A stretch of 64,000 nt of DNA from Azospirillum sp. TSH64 (GCF_003116035.1 NZ_LGQW01000015.1:6978235-7042234), one strand, 5' to 3'. Shown: positions 1-9,585, counted from the first letter of the stretch. The notes: a model not told the origin generated them from the letters alone. Made by a program: numbers and translations.

Positions 1-535
<535 letters not shown>

Positions 536-543
<8 letters not shown>

Positions 544-1300
544 GTCCGTTCCCCCCCGTGCCCATATAAGCTTCCATCACCTGCGGGTTCTTCGAGACGA
601 CCTCATACGGTCCCTCCGCCAGGATCTCGCCGCGGCGGAGCACGGTGATGGTGTCCGACAGGTGGGCGACGACCGACAGGTTGTGCTCCACCATCAGCAC
701 GGTGCGGTCGGCGGCGACGCGCTTGATCAGGGCGGCGGTGCCTTCGATGTCCTCATGGCCCATGCCGGCCAGCGGCTCGTCGAGCAGCATCACCTCCGGG
801 TCGAGCGCCAGCGTGGTGGCGATCTCCAGGGCGCGTTTGCGGCCATAGGGCAGCTCGGCGGCCAGATGGCCGGCCCAGGGGGTGAGGTTCACCGCCTCGA
901 TCAGCTCCAGCGCCCGGTCGTGCAGGTCGTAGAGCGACGATTCGGACTTCCAGAAATGGAAGCTGGTGCCGAGCGGGCGCTGGAGTGCCACCCGGACATT
1001 CTCCAGCACGCTGAGATGCGGGAAGACGGCCGAGATCTGGAAGGAACGGACGAGCCCCATCAGGGCGATGTCGGCCGGCTTGGTGCGGGTGATGTCGCGG
1101 CCCTTGTAGAGGATCTGGCCGCGGGTGGGGGTGAGGAACTTGGTCAGCAGGTTGAACACCGTGCTCTTGCCGGCGCCGTTCGGGCCGATCAGCGCGTGGA
1201 TGGTGCCGCGGCGAACCTGCAGGTTCACGTCGCGAACCGCGACGAAGCCGCCGAACTCCTTCGTCAGACCACGCGCTTCCAGGATGATGGTGTCATTCAT
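536..1300 (-). CDS. livG: Branched-chain amino-acid ABC transporter ATPase LivG
   Basis: The 254-residue ATPase subunit pairs with LivF to power uptake through LivHM. Walker A GPNGAGKST lies near residue 38, the family-typical degenerate signature LPYGRKR replaces LSGGQ, and Walker B reads VMLLDEPLAGM. The open frame runs back to 1375, but the ATG at 1300 (MNDTIILEARG) puts the first strand at the normal family position, so it was chosen. It follows livK by about 150 bp on the same strand and overlaps livF. Confidence 0.92.
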
Positions 1301-1447
1301 GGTCGCGTTCTGGCGTCCTTCTGTTGCTGGCGGTGGGCCATGGCAATCGGGCCATGGGAATCCCGATGGCGACACGCGATGAACTGTGTTGCGTGAGCTG
1401 TGCTTTGACGGCCGTGCGGTATCCGCCGCCGGTGACCGTCGTTCCGC

Positions 1448-2737
1448 TTATTTCTGGCTGCCCGCGGTGCTGACCAGCGGGCAATCGCTCTGGCTCAGCG
1501 GCAGGTAAGCCTCGCTCGCGGGGATCGTTGCGACCACCTTGTAATATTCCCAAGGACCCTTCACCTCGGCCGGCTCCTTGACCTGGACGAGATAAAAATC
1601 ATGAATGAGCTTGTTGTCCGCACGCAGCTTTGCCCCACGCGCAAAGAAATCGTCCACCGGCGTCGACCTCATTTTTTCCATGACGGCATCGGTCGAATCC
1701 GTGCCGGCCGCCGCGACGGACTTCAGGTAATGCAGCACGCCGGAATAGACCGCCGCCTGGGGGGCTGTCGGCATCCTGTTGCGGGCTTGGTAGAACCGCC
1801 GGCCGAACGCCCTGGTCTCGTCGTTCAGGTCCCAGTACCAGGCGGTGACCGTCGTCAGGCCCTTTGCGATCTCCGGCCCCATGCTGTGCACGTCAGTCAG
1901 GAACATGAGTTCCGCAACCACCTTCTGCGAGCTCTTGTCCATTCCGAACTCGTTCCACTGCTTCATCGCGGCGACGAGCTGGTCGCCGGCGTTCGCGAAG
2001 GCAACGACTTTTGCCTGCGAGCTGCCGGCCTGAAGAATGAAGGAGCTGTATTCGACGGTACCGAGCGGATGGAAGATCGCACCGGCCGACCTGCCGCCGA
2101 CCTCGGACAAGATCCGCTGGGACTCCGACACCATGTTCCGGCCGAAGGCGTAGTCGGCCGCCACGAAAAACCAGCTGTCCTGGCCTTCGGAAACGAGCCT
2201 GCGGATCGGGGCGGCGACAAGGTTGTAATTGTCGTGGAGCCAGGCGATGCCGGTCGGCGAACACTGCTTGCCGCTGATCTCGGTCGTTCCGACCGCCGAA
2301 TAGATGACGATCTTGTTCTTGTCCCGGGCGACCGACTGGATCGCCAGGGCGACGGCGGAGTTTCCGACATCGGCGACCATGTCGACGCCGTCGACGTCGA
2401 TCCACCGGCGCACGATCTGGGACCCGATGTCGGCCTTGTTCTGATGATCGGCCGTGACAAGTTCGACCTTCAGGTCAGGCTTCAGTTTTTTAAAATCTTC
2501 GATCGCCAGCTTGGCAGCGACGACCGAGCCGGGCCCCGTTATGTCTGACAAGGCTCCCGATTGATCGTTGATGATGCCGATCCTCACCACGCCGTCCGAG
2601 ATTTCAGCCGCCGAAACGGTCGCCGCCGAAAAGGTCGTCATGATCGCCATGGCCGACAGCGCGGCAGCGGCCGTCTTCGATTTCCGGATGGCGGACCGGT
2701 ACCAGGGCTTGATGAACCGGCTTCGATGATGGTGCAT
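1448..2737 (-). CDS. Branched-chain amino-acid-type ABC substrate-binding protein (LivK family)
   Basis: A periplasmic ligand-binding protein of the Peripla_BP_6 (LivK/AmiC) type, 429 aa. It has a long signal peptide with a positively charged start (KPWYRSAIRKSK), a hydrophobic core and a likely cleavage after VSAA. The mature start VRIGIINDQSG is characteristic of the family. The true ligand is unknown: this family also binds amides, urea and aromatic acids, so the Liv name describes the transporter class only. It is the first gene of the livK-livG-livF block. Given the nearby D-aminoacylase operon, an acylated or D-amino acid is a possible ligand (inference). Confidence 0.88.
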   Translation of the reverse strand: MHHHRSRFIKPWYRSAIRKSKTAAAALSAMAIMTTFSAATVSAAEISDGVVRIGIINDQSGALSDITGPGSVVAAKLAIEDFKKLKPDLKVELVTADHQNKADIGSQIVRRWIDVDGVDMVADVGNSAVALAIQSVARDKNKIVIYSAVGTTEISGKQCSPTGIAWLHDNYNLVAAPIRRLVSEGQDSWFFVAADYAFGRNMVSESQRILSEVGGRSAGAIFHPLGTVEYSSFILQAGSSQAKVVAFANAGDQLVAAMKQWNEFGMDKSSQKVVAELMFLTDVHSMGPEIAKGLTTVTAWYWDLNDETRAFGRRFYQARNRMPTAPQAAVYSGVLHYLKSVAAAGTDSTDAVMEKMRSTPVDDFFARGAKLRADNKLIHDFYLVQVKEPAEVKGPWEYYKVVATIPASEAYLPLSQSDCPLVSTAGSQK

Positions 2738-3087
2738 GTTTCTCGTCGTCCCTGCTCTAGTCGGTCATTGCGATTGCTGTGACGCGATGGATTTTTCCGC
2801 CCGGCCACGTCCGTGCCTCCGATCCCCTCGCGAGCCGGGTATTCCGACACTCACCGAAAAGACGGCATGGCTCAACCCGGTGCCCGGCCCCGCATTCGGC
2901 CTTCAATGGCGAAGAATCCGTGCAAGCTCCCTGTTCTGGTTACAGCACCGCCGCCGACCATGGAGGTCCGGCGGAATGCCTGCCAGATTATGTTAACTTT
3001 CTTACTTTGGCCGGGCGTGCAGCAGCCCGCCATCCTCCCAAGGGAGGATGGCGGGTGGATCCGTGCCTCGCCCGGTAGCGGGTACCG
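2738..3087. other. Intergenic region upstream of livK-type gene
   Basis: 350 bp between the start of the binding-protein gene and the end of the GlxA-type gene. It should hold the minus-strand promoter of the liv block. An AT-rich patch near 2988-3002 (containing TTATGTTAAC) is the only promoter-like composition I see; no convincing -35/-10 pair could be assigned. The perfect hairpin at 3026-3055 lies at its far end. No coding sequence is supported here. Confidence 0.5.
3026..3055 (-). terminator. Perfect 14-bp hairpin after the GlxA-type gene
   Basis: CCCGCCATCCTCCC and its exact reverse complement are separated by only two bases, 33 bp beyond the stop of the minus-strand GlxA gene. The position fits a transcription terminator, but there is no run of T on either side, so a REP-like element or a Rho-assisted stop is also possible. 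Confidence 0.5.
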
Positions 3088-4047
3088 TCAGCGGGTCGGC
3101 GAGGGGGCCTTGGCTTCGCGGGCGGCGCGGCGCAGGGATTGCGGTGCTTGGCCGAACGCACGGATGAAGGCGCGGCGCATCCGCTCGGGATCGCCGAAGC
3201 CGGTGATCAGGGCCACACGCTCGATCATCTCGCTGGAGGACTCGATCCATGCCCGTGCGACTTCGATCCGCAGCTTCTCGATTGCCTTCGACGGAGTCAT
3301 GCCGGTCTCGGCAATGAAGGTGCGGGCGAAATGCCGGGAACTCATGCCGACGCGTTCGGCAAGATCCTCCACGGTCAGAGTTTGGTCGAGATGCTCGCGC
3401 GCCCAGGACAGCAACGCGTCGAAGCGTCCGTTCGGAGCCTTCAATTCGAGAAGAGGCGAGAACTGTGTCTGTCTGCCGCTGCGGCGATGGTAGAGCACGA
3501 GCTGGCGTGCGGTTTTCTGCGCGACCGCGTCGCCATGATCCTCGGCGACCAGCGCAAGCGCGAGGTCGATCCCGGCGGTGATGCCGGCGGAGGTCCACAC
3601 CCCGCCGTCGCAGGTGAATATCTTGTCCGGCTCGAGCTTCACGTCGGGATAGCGTGCCATGAAGTCCTGCGTGCGGCACCAATGGGTGGTGGCGCGGCGG
3701 CCTTCGAGCAGCCCGGCCTCGGCCAGGACATAGGCGCCGGAACAGACGCTGGCGATCCGCACCCCCCGGCTTGCGAGCCGCCGCACAAAGGCGACCGTCG
3801 TCCTGCACGACGCCGCCGCGGTGACGCCCTCTCCTCCGGCGACGATCAGGGTCGTGACGGGTTTGGCCGACCGCAGCCCGTATGCGAATGTCTCGACGCC
3901 CGAGGAACTCCGCACCGGCCCCGCCTCAACGGCATACATCCGGATCGCCGGCGCCTTGCCGGCGAAGCGTCCGGCGATCTCGAACACGGAAATGGGCCCG
4001 GCGGCGTCCAGCAGCTGGAAGTCCGGATAGATCAGCACTCCGATCAT
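3088..4047 (-). CDS. GlxA-family transcriptional regulator (DJ-1/PfpI + AraC HTH)
   Basis: 319 aa. The N-terminal DJ-1/PfpI-like domain begins MIGVLIYPDFQLLDAAGP and has the nucleophile-elbow-like Cys at about residue 102 (SVCSGAYVLAEAGLL). The C-terminal AraC/XylS helix-turn-helix domain lies at about 215-305 (LTVEDLAERVGMSSRHFARTF). Members of this family are cytoplasmic regulators, often of nitrogen-compound catabolism. It is divergent from the DJ-1/PfpI gene at 4141, a common arrangement for regulator and target. The frame is unbroken and of normal length. A paralogue of the same build is at 62617. Confidence 0.9.
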   Translation of the reverse strand: MIGVLIYPDFQLLDAAGPISVFEIAGRFAGKAPAIRMYAVEAGPVRSSSGVETFAYGLRSAKPVTTLIVAGGEGVTAAASCRTTVAFVRRLASRGVRIASVCSGAYVLAEAGLLEGRRATTHWCRTQDFMARYPDVKLEPDKIFTCDGGVWTSAGITAGIDLALALVAEDHGDAVAQKTARQLVLYHRRSGRQTQFSPLLELKAPNGRFDALLSWAREHLDQTLTVEDLAERVGMSSRHFARTFIAETGMTPSKAIEKLRIEVARAWIESSSEMIERVALITGFGDPERMRRAFIRAFGQAPQSLRRAAREAKAPSPTR

Positions 4048-4090
4048 GCGTCCGTCCGAAAAGGAGGGAATTACGCCGTTTCTGACCCGA

Positions 4091-4103
4091 TGCCATCATG
4101 GCA
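4091..4103. promoter_or_regulatory. Palindrome between divergent glxA-like and DJ-1 genes
   Basis: TGCCATCATGGCA is a perfect inverted repeat with a one-base centre, in the 93-bp divergent spacer. It is a candidate operator for the neighbouring regulator, on position and symmetry alone. Confidence 0.35.
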
Positions 4104-4140
4104 GATTTCTGTCGTCAAGCCGAATATTTGGAGCCAAGCG

Positions 4141-4827
4141 ATGGCAACACCGTTGCAAATCGGACTAATGGTCTTCCCCCAGGTCACGCAACTCGACCTC
4201 ACGGGGCCATTACAGGTCTTTTCCAGTGTGCTGGGCGCCGAAGTCCACTTGGTCTGGAAAAACATGGAGCCGGTGCCGAGCGATTCCGTCCTTGCGATGA
4301 CGCCGACCGTGACATTCGCCGACTGCCCGCAACTCGACGTCATCTGCGTGCCGGGCGGATACGGCACCGACGGCCTTCTCGGCGACGACGAGGTGCTCGG
4401 CTTCCTCCGCAAGCAGGCTGTGGGCGCCCGGTACATCACCTCGGTCTGCACCGGATCGCTGGTGCTCGGGGCGGCCGGCCTGTTGAGGGGCTATCGCGCG
4501 ACCACCCATTGGAGCGCGGTCGAGGCGCTTCCGCTGTTCGGGGCGACGCCGTCGCGCGAACGGGTCTGCATCGACCGCAACCGCATCACCGGCGGCGGCG
4601 TCACCGCCGGGATCGATTTCGCGCTGACCCTGGTGGCGACCCTCGTCGACCGTGCGACCGCGGAGATGGTGCAGTTGCGCCTGGAATACAATCCCGCCCC
4701 GCCGTTCGACGCCGGCTCGCCGGACACCGCGCCGGCGGAGGTTCTCGCAGCGATGAGCGAAAGGATCGCACCGTTCCGGGCGCGCCGGATGGACGCGGTC
4801 CGGCAGGCCGCAGCGCGGATGTCCTGA
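4141..4827 (+). CDS. DJ-1/PfpI family protein, isonitrile hydratase-like
   Basis: 228 aa, the stand-alone DJ-1/PfpI fold. Cys103 in the TSVCTGS elbow is the expected nucleophile of isonitrile hydratases (isonitrile to N-formamide). The protein opens MATPLQIGLMVFPQVTQLDLTGP, as in the InhA-like branch, and VPGGYGTDGLL precedes the elbow. The ATG at 4141 is chosen because it starts the conserved first strand; the frame is open further upstream. Related proteins include ThiJ-like proteins of unknown activity, so the exact reaction is uncertain. Its neighbour is the divergent GlxA regulator, the likely controller. Confidence 0.8.
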   Translation: MATPLQIGLMVFPQVTQLDLTGPLQVFSSVLGAEVHLVWKNMEPVPSDSVLAMTPTVTFADCPQLDVICVPGGYGTDGLLGDDEVLGFLRKQAVGARYITSVCTGSLVLGAAGLLRGYRATTHWSAVEALPLFGATPSRERVCIDRNRITGGGVTAGIDFALTLVATLVDRATAEMVQLRLEYNPAPPFDAGSPDTAPAEVLAAMSERIAPFRARRMDAVRQAAARMS

Positions 4828-4937
4828 TCCCCGCACGGCCATCACGCGGACGGACCCTCCCCGCCGGCCCCCCGCCGGCGGAACCGCCGCGGCCGCTTGG
4901 GAAAACACGACCCCGACCTCTACGAAACGAGGGCGAA

Positions 4938-5756
4938 ATGCTGTGTCATGGAGATGCGCAAGGCTGCACCGTTTCCCACCATGGCCTTCTGGCCTCCTGG
5001 GCGGAGACGTCGGCGGACCTTGTCGACGCGATCGAAGATCCGGTGTTCCCGAGCATCTTCTCCCGCTCCCTCGCCACATTGATCTCCTTCGAGGAATGCA
5101 CCCAGCTCCTGTACGACGGCAACCGGCGGCAGGGTCTGGTCGGCCGCGACCGTTCGGGGACCGGATTGGAACACCGGAACGGCGGTACGGCGCGCCATCC
5201 ATTCGACCGGATGTACCGCGCCGGCGTGAGATCGGGTGTCCACCTGCTGCGCGAGACCTCGCGCGATCCGGCCGGGGCGTTGGGATATCCGGCCAGGGAC
5301 TGCCGGGCTGACGGGATGCATGAGGGCGGCGAAGAGCTGTGCATCGCCCTGCCGATGTCCGGCGACGCCTGCACCTTGATGGTGATGACGCGCAGGCGCA
5401 GCGGACGCCGGTTCACGGACGAAGAGGCCGGGCGGGTGAGGAGCGTCCTCCCGTTCCTGACGTCGGTGTTCCGCCGCCATCGGCACAGTGCCGGACTGCC
5501 GGCCGACGGCCGGGGCGACACCATCGACCACAGGCTGCTGCAACGGATCGAGCGGCTGAGCCCGCGTGAAAAGGAGATCGTCGGTCTGCTGATCGGCGGC
5601 CACTCGACGCTGTCAATCAGTCTCCGACTGGATATTTCCGGAACGACGGTGAAGACCCACCGCAAGAACCTGTACTCGAAGCTGGGGGTTGGAACGATAC
5701 ACGAGCTGTTCAGTCTTTATGGAAACTCCCTGAAAGAGCGGATGGTGCGCAGCTGA
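4938..5756 (+). CDS. LuxR-type transcriptional regulator
   Basis: 272 aa. A GerE-type helix-turn-helix occupies about residues 205-265 (LSPREKEIVGLLIGG, then TTVKTHRKNLYSKLGV). The N-terminal 190 residues show no receiver-domain or autoinducer-domain motif that I recognise; they may be a GAF-like sensor. The ATG at 4938 follows a GAGGG ribosome site; the frame runs open far upstream, but that part overlaps the DJ-1 gene and is shadow. It precedes the D-aminoacylase-like gene by about 115 bp on the same strand and is the obvious candidate regulator of that operon. Confidence 0.82.
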   Translation: MLCHGDAQGCTVSHHGLLASWAETSADLVDAIEDPVFPSIFSRSLATLISFEECTQLLYDGNRRQGLVGRDRSGTGLEHRNGGTARHPFDRMYRAGVRSGVHLLRETSRDPAGALGYPARDCRADGMHEGGEELCIALPMSGDACTLMVMTRRRSGRRFTDEEAGRVRSVLPFLTSVFRRHRHSAGLPADGRGDTIDHRLLQRIERLSPREKEIVGLLIGGHSTLSISLRLDISGTTVKTHRKNLYSKLGVGTIHELFSLYGNSLKERMVRS

Positions 5757-5786
5757 TGATACGGGGTCTTGCAATTTTAAAATATT

Positions 5787-5845
5787 CGCCCCGGTCCTGC
5801 GATGGACGGGGCGTCGCGGGAGCCGGCGGCGTGCAGGCCGCCGGC
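5787..5845 (+). terminator. Two adjacent GC hairpins before the deacylase operon
   Basis: The first hairpin pairs 5787-5797 with 5804-5813 (CGCCCCGGTCC against GGACGGGGCG, one bulged base). The second is a perfect 9-bp stem, 5822-5830 with 5837-5845 (GCCGGCGGC / GCCGCCGGC, 6-base loop). They lie just after the AT-rich stretch at 5770-5786 and before the TTG start at 5871. They may end luxR transcription or act in the leader of the next gene; no T-run follows. Confidence 0.45.
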
Positions 5846-5870
5846 ACATGGATCGGGGAGTGACGGGGCC

Positions 5871-7394
5871 TTGTCGAAAGATACATTTGATCTGGTGATC
5901 CGCGGGGGCCGTGTCATCGATCCCGAAAGCGGCCGGGACGAGATCGCCGATGTCGCCATCAGGTCGGGGACCATTGCCTCGGTCGGCGCGATCCCGGCGG
6001 CGTCCGGCGAAAAGACCCTCGATGCGTCGGGGAAGGTGGTGTGCCCCGGCTTCGTGGACATCCATGCGCATGGCCAGTCGGTCGCCGCGGATTGGATGCA
6101 GGCGTTCGACGGCGTGACCACCGCGCTGGAACTGGAGGTCGGGGTCCTGCCGGTGGCGGCCTGGTACGACCGGCAGCGGGCCGACGGGCGCGTCCTGAAC
6201 CACGGGGTGTCGGTCGGCTGGATCTTCGCGCGCAAGGCCGTCAAGGCCGGCATCGCCCCCGATCCGGAGCTGCATCCGATGGAGATGATGGGCCAGGGCG
6301 CCGGCGACGAGGGCGGATGGTCGAGCGCGGTGGCGTCCGCCGGCGAGATCGCCCGAATCCAGGACATCCTGTCGGCCGGCCTGCGCGAGGGCGGCATCGG
6401 CATCGGCATCCCGCACGGCTATGCGCCGGGAGCGGGCGTCAAGGAGATGACGGCGGTCTGCGGAACCGCGGCACAGGCCGCCGTCCCGACCTTCACCCAC
6501 ATCCCCTTCATGTCGAACACCGATCCGCAGAGTTCGGAAGAGGCCTATGTCCGGCTGATCGGCTATGCCGCCGCGACCGGCGCCCACATGCATGTCTGCC
6601 ATCTGAACTCCACCTCGCTGCACGACATTGGCCGGTGCCGGGAGCTGCTGCTGAACGCGCAGGACAGGGGCTTGCCGATCACGGTCGAAGCCTATCCCTA
6701 CGGCACCGGCTCGACAGTCGTTTCCGCCGCCTTCTTCGCCGATCCGGCATTCCCGAAACGGACCGGCACCTCCTATGGCAGTATCGAGCTGATCCACAAC
6801 CGGCACCAGATGCGCGACCGGGACGACCTGCTCGGCGCCCGGCGGGCCGATCCGGGGGCGCTGGTCGCCTGGCATTTCCTGGATCTGGAGCGTGACGACG
6901 CCCATCGGGATCTGCTCGACCTGTCCGTCCTGTATCCGGGCGGCGCGATCGCATCCGACGCGATGCCCTGGGTCGAACCGGACGGGTCGCTCTACCGCGG
7001 CGCGGAATGGCCGCTGCCGCGGCGGCTGTCGTCCCATCCCAGATCGGCCGGCACCTTCAGCAGGTTCCTCGGCGACTACCACCGCAAGCGCGGGAAGATC
7101 GGCCTGGCGGAGGCGATCGGGAAATGCACCCTCATCCCGTCGCGGATCATCGAAGGATGCGTTCCGCAGATGCGCCGGAAGGCCAGGCTGCAGGAGGGCT
7201 GCGATGCCGACATCGCCGTCTTCGATCCCGAGACCGTCGCCGAGCGCGCCAGCTTCACCGACATGACCGCGCATGCGGCCGGGATGCATGCCGTGCTGGT
7301 GGGAGGTACACCCGTCATCCTCGACGGGATGCTGGACACGCAGGCGCGGCCGGGCCGCGCGGTGAGAGGAGGGAGGCGGAACGATGACTCATGA
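5871..7394 (+). CDS. N-acyl-D-amino-acid deacylase-like amidohydrolase
   Basis: About 507 aa, D-aminoacylase branch of the amidohydrolase superfamily; family members hydrolyse N-acyl-D-amino acids using zinc. The N-terminal beta domain (FDLVIRGGRVIDPESG) leads to the metal motif DIHAHG at about residues 63-68. HMHVCHLNSTS and the later ASDAMPW supply the remaining His and Asp expected of the site. The usual Cys of the loop after GVTTA is replaced by Glu (TTALELEVG). The start is uncertain: TTG at 5871 behind GGGGAG fits the domain boundary, while an ATG at 5802 would add 23 poorly conserved residues and overlap the hairpins. The stop overlaps the next gene by 11 bp. Confidence 0.8.
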   Translation: MSKDTFDLVIRGGRVIDPESGRDEIADVAIRSGTIASVGAIPAASGEKTLDASGKVVCPGFVDIHAHGQSVAADWMQAFDGVTTALELEVGVLPVAAWYDRQRADGRVLNHGVSVGWIFARKAVKAGIAPDPELHPMEMMGQGAGDEGGWSSAVASAGEIARIQDILSAGLREGGIGIGIPHGYAPGAGVKEMTAVCGTAAQAAVPTFTHIPFMSNTDPQSSEEAYVRLIGYAAATGAHMHVCHLNSTSLHDIGRCRELLLNAQDRGLPITVEAYPYGTGSTVVSAAFFADPAFPKRTGTSYGSIELIHNRHQMRDRDDLLGARRADPGALVAWHFLDLERDDAHRDLLDLSVLYPGGAIASDAMPWVEPDGSLYRGAEWPLPRRLSSHPRSAGTFSRFLGDYHRKRGKIGLAEAIGKCTLIPSRIIEGCVPQMRRKARLQEGCDADIAVFDPETVAERASFTDMTAHAAGMHAVLVGGTPVILDGMLDTQARPGRAVRGGRRNDDS

Positions 7395-8322
7395 CGCTGT
7401 CGCCGGTCCCGTGCCGGTGATGCTCGTCACCGGCGTGCTGGGGTCGGGGAAGACCACGCTGATCAACCGCATCCTGCATGTCAGCGGCGGGCGGAGCTTC
7501 GCCGCGATCGTGAACGACTTCGGGGCGGTCAACATCGACGAGGCGATCCTGTCGGCCTCGGGCCGTCCGGTCATCGGCCTGAAGAACGGCTGCATCTGCT
7601 GCTCGCTCCAGGGGGATCTGCTGCGGACGCTGCGGACCGTCCTGTCCCACAAGGCCCGCATCGACGGGATCGTGATCGAGGCGAGCGGGGTATCCGATCC
7701 GCGCGGCATCGCCGAGGCGTTGTACGACCCGATCCTCCGGGGCGCGGTCAGGCTCGACTCCGTGGTGACGGTCGTCGATGCGGAAGAACATGACGTCTCC
7801 GACGGCCTGTGGCGAGCCCAACTGGATGCCGCCGACTTCGTCGTCCTGTCCAAGGCGGACCGCATCGCCGACAAGGAGGTTCTCGGCCTCAGGGCTCTGT
7901 TGCGCGCCATGGGGGAGAAGATCGTGTTCGTCATCCGGGAGGATGCCGACATCCCGATCGACATTCTTTTCGGCAGTCCACCGGAGCGGACGGACGGACC
8001 GGAGGGCAGCCCCCCTCCACGCTTCTCCGACGATCGGTTCGCGCATCTCGAATGGTCGTCGGAAACCCCGGTCTCCTTCCCCGCTTTCCAGGGCGCGGTC
8101 CAGACATTCGCCGCGCAGTTGGCTCGCGGCAAGGGCTTCCTGTCGTTCCGCGAACGGCCGGGCGAGCGGTTCCTGTTCCAGCTCGTCGGCACACGGGCGA
8201 GCCTGTCGCCGTCGATGCCGCCGCAACCGGGCCCCGGCGCCCAGCTGGTCTTCATCGGCAGGAAGGAGCAGTTCGACATCGGGCGGGCGAAGGCGGCCCT
8301 CGACGCGATCAGGGTCGCCTGA
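7384..8322 (+). CDS. CobW/COG0523 G3E-family GTPase (putative metallochaperone)
   Basis: 312 aa. Walker A GVLGSGKTT lies at residues 17-25, the metal-binding CICC motif at 70-73, and the guanine-recognition motif appears as SKAD. The C-terminal CobW_C domain covers about 225-310. Proteins of this family load metal ions into target enzymes. The start overlaps the deacylase stop by 11 bp, so the two are translationally coupled; the natural inference is that it serves the zinc-type amidohydrolase upstream. It is unlike true CobW, which sits with cobalamin synthesis genes. An ATG at 7391 is out of frame and not used. Confidence 0.88.
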   Translation: MTHDAVAGPVPVMLVTGVLGSGKTTLINRILHVSGGRSFAAIVNDFGAVNIDEAILSASGRPVIGLKNGCICCSLQGDLLRTLRTVLSHKARIDGIVIEASGVSDPRGIAEALYDPILRGAVRLDSVVTVVDAEEHDVSDGLWRAQLDAADFVVLSKADRIADKEVLGLRALLRAMGEKIVFVIREDADIPIDILFGSPPERTDGPEGSPPPRFSDDRFAHLEWSSETPVSFPAFQGAVQTFAAQLARGKGFLSFRERPGERFLFQLVGTRASLSPSMPPQPGPGAQLVFIGRKEQFDIGRAKAALDAIRVA

Positions 8323-8367
8323 GCAGGGAGCGCGGCGACAACGGAAACACGGAACGGAAGGCGCGGA

Positions 8368-9585
8368 ATGGCGCAGGTCGCGATACTGGGAGCGGGCATG
8401 GTCGGCATCTGCACGGCCCTTGCCCTGCAGGAACGGGGACATGATTGCGTGGTCTTCGACCGGCGGCCGCCGGGATCGGAGACCAGTTACGGCAACGCCG
8501 GCATCATCCAGGCCGAGGCGGTCGAACCCTACGCCCTGCCGGCTAATCCGCTGGTGATGCTCCGGATGGCGCTCGGCTGGAAGAACGCTGTCGCCCTTCA
8601 CTGGCCTTCGCTGCCGCGCCAGCTTCCGGCGCTTTATTCCTATTGGCGGTCGTCGTCGGGAAGCCCGCTGGGCAAGGTCGTTCCGGTGTGGCACCGGCTG
8701 ATCCTGGAAGCGGTGCCGCGGCACAACGCCCTGATCAAGGCGGCAGGAGCCGGTGACCTCATCCGAACGCGCGGCTACTGGGAGGTTCACGCGACCGGGG
8801 CCGGACTGGCCGCGGCCCTGCTCGACGCGGAGCGGCGCAAGCGCCGGTACGGCATCGACTTCGAGGCGGCGGATTCGGGCATGCTTGCGCGCGCGGAGCC
8901 CAGCCTGCGCGCCGCATTGCCCGGCGCCATCCACTGGACAGCGCCCTGGTCCTGCGTGGCGCCCGGGGAACTGGTCACCGCCTATGCCGACCTCTTCCGG
9001 ATGCGGGGCGGCAGGATCGTCCAGGCCGACGCAGCCCCGCTGGCGCAGTCCGGCCGCGGCTGGCGCGTCGGCGGTGAAGCGGTGGAGCACGCCGTCGTCG
9101 CGCTCGGCCCCTGGTCGCCGGAGCTGCTGAAGGGGCTGGGGTATCGGGTGCCGATGGTGCGCAAGCGCGGCTACCATCTCCATTATGGCTGTGACGACGG
9201 CCCCAGCCGGCCGATGCTTCTGGCCGACCATTCGGTCGTCCTCTCCCCCATGCGCGCCGGGTTGCGGATCGCCACGGCGGCGGAGTTGTCAGCAGGGGCG
9301 GCGCCGGCGGCCTATCCCGGGCAGCTGGCGCGGGGAGAGGTGGCCGCGAGAGCGCTGTTCCGGTTCGGCAAGGCGGTGGAGGACTCCGCCTGGTCAGGGA
9401 CGCGGCCTTGCCTTCCCGGCATGCTGCCGCTGGTCTGCAAGGCACCGCGGCATTCCGGGCTGTGGTTCCACTTCGGCCACGGGCATCAGGGCTTCACCCT
9501 CGGCCCGGTGACCGCCGAGCGCCTCGCACGCGCCTTCGACGGCGACATGGGGGCTGTCGAGGGCCTCGACGGCGGACTGTCCTAG
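8368..9585 (+). CDS. FAD-dependent D-amino-acid dehydrogenase-like oxidoreductase (DadA family)
   Basis: 405 aa, DAO-fold flavoprotein. The dinucleotide-binding motif AILGAGMVGICTA is at residues 4-16, and GNAGIIQAEAVEPYALP is typical of DadA-type proteins. The C-terminal FGHGHQGFTLGPVTAERLA matches the family's FAD/substrate end. DadA-type enzymes oxidise D-amino acids to 2-oxo acids and pass electrons to the respiratory chain. It lies 45 bp after the CobW gene in the same orientation. In context it would oxidise the D-amino acid released by the deacylase (inference). Confidence 0.85.
   Translation: MAQVAILGAGMVGICTALALQERGHDCVVFDRRPPGSETSYGNAGIIQAEAVEPYALPANPLVMLRMALGWKNAVALHWPSLPRQLPALYSYWRSSSGSPLGKVVPVWHRLILEAVPRHNALIKAAGAGDLIRTRGYWEVHATGAGLAAALLDAERRKRRYGIDFEAADSGMLARAEPSLRAALPGAIHWTAPWSCVAPGELVTAYADLFRMRGGRIVQADAAPLAQSGRGWRVGGEAVEHAVVALGPWSPELLKGLGYRVPMVRKRGYHLHYGCDDGPSRPMLLADHSVVLSPMRAGLRIATAAELSAGAAPAAYPGQLARGEVAARALFRFGKAVEDSAWSGTRPCLPGMLPLVCKAPRHSGLWFHFGHGHQGFTLGPVTAERLARAFDGDMGAVEGLDGGLS

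Noticed and set aside
7384..8322. Cobalamin biosynthesis CobW
   Set aside because: Only the G3E GTPase family match is supported; neighbours are a deacylase and an oxidase, and no cobalamin-synthesis gene is present in the window.
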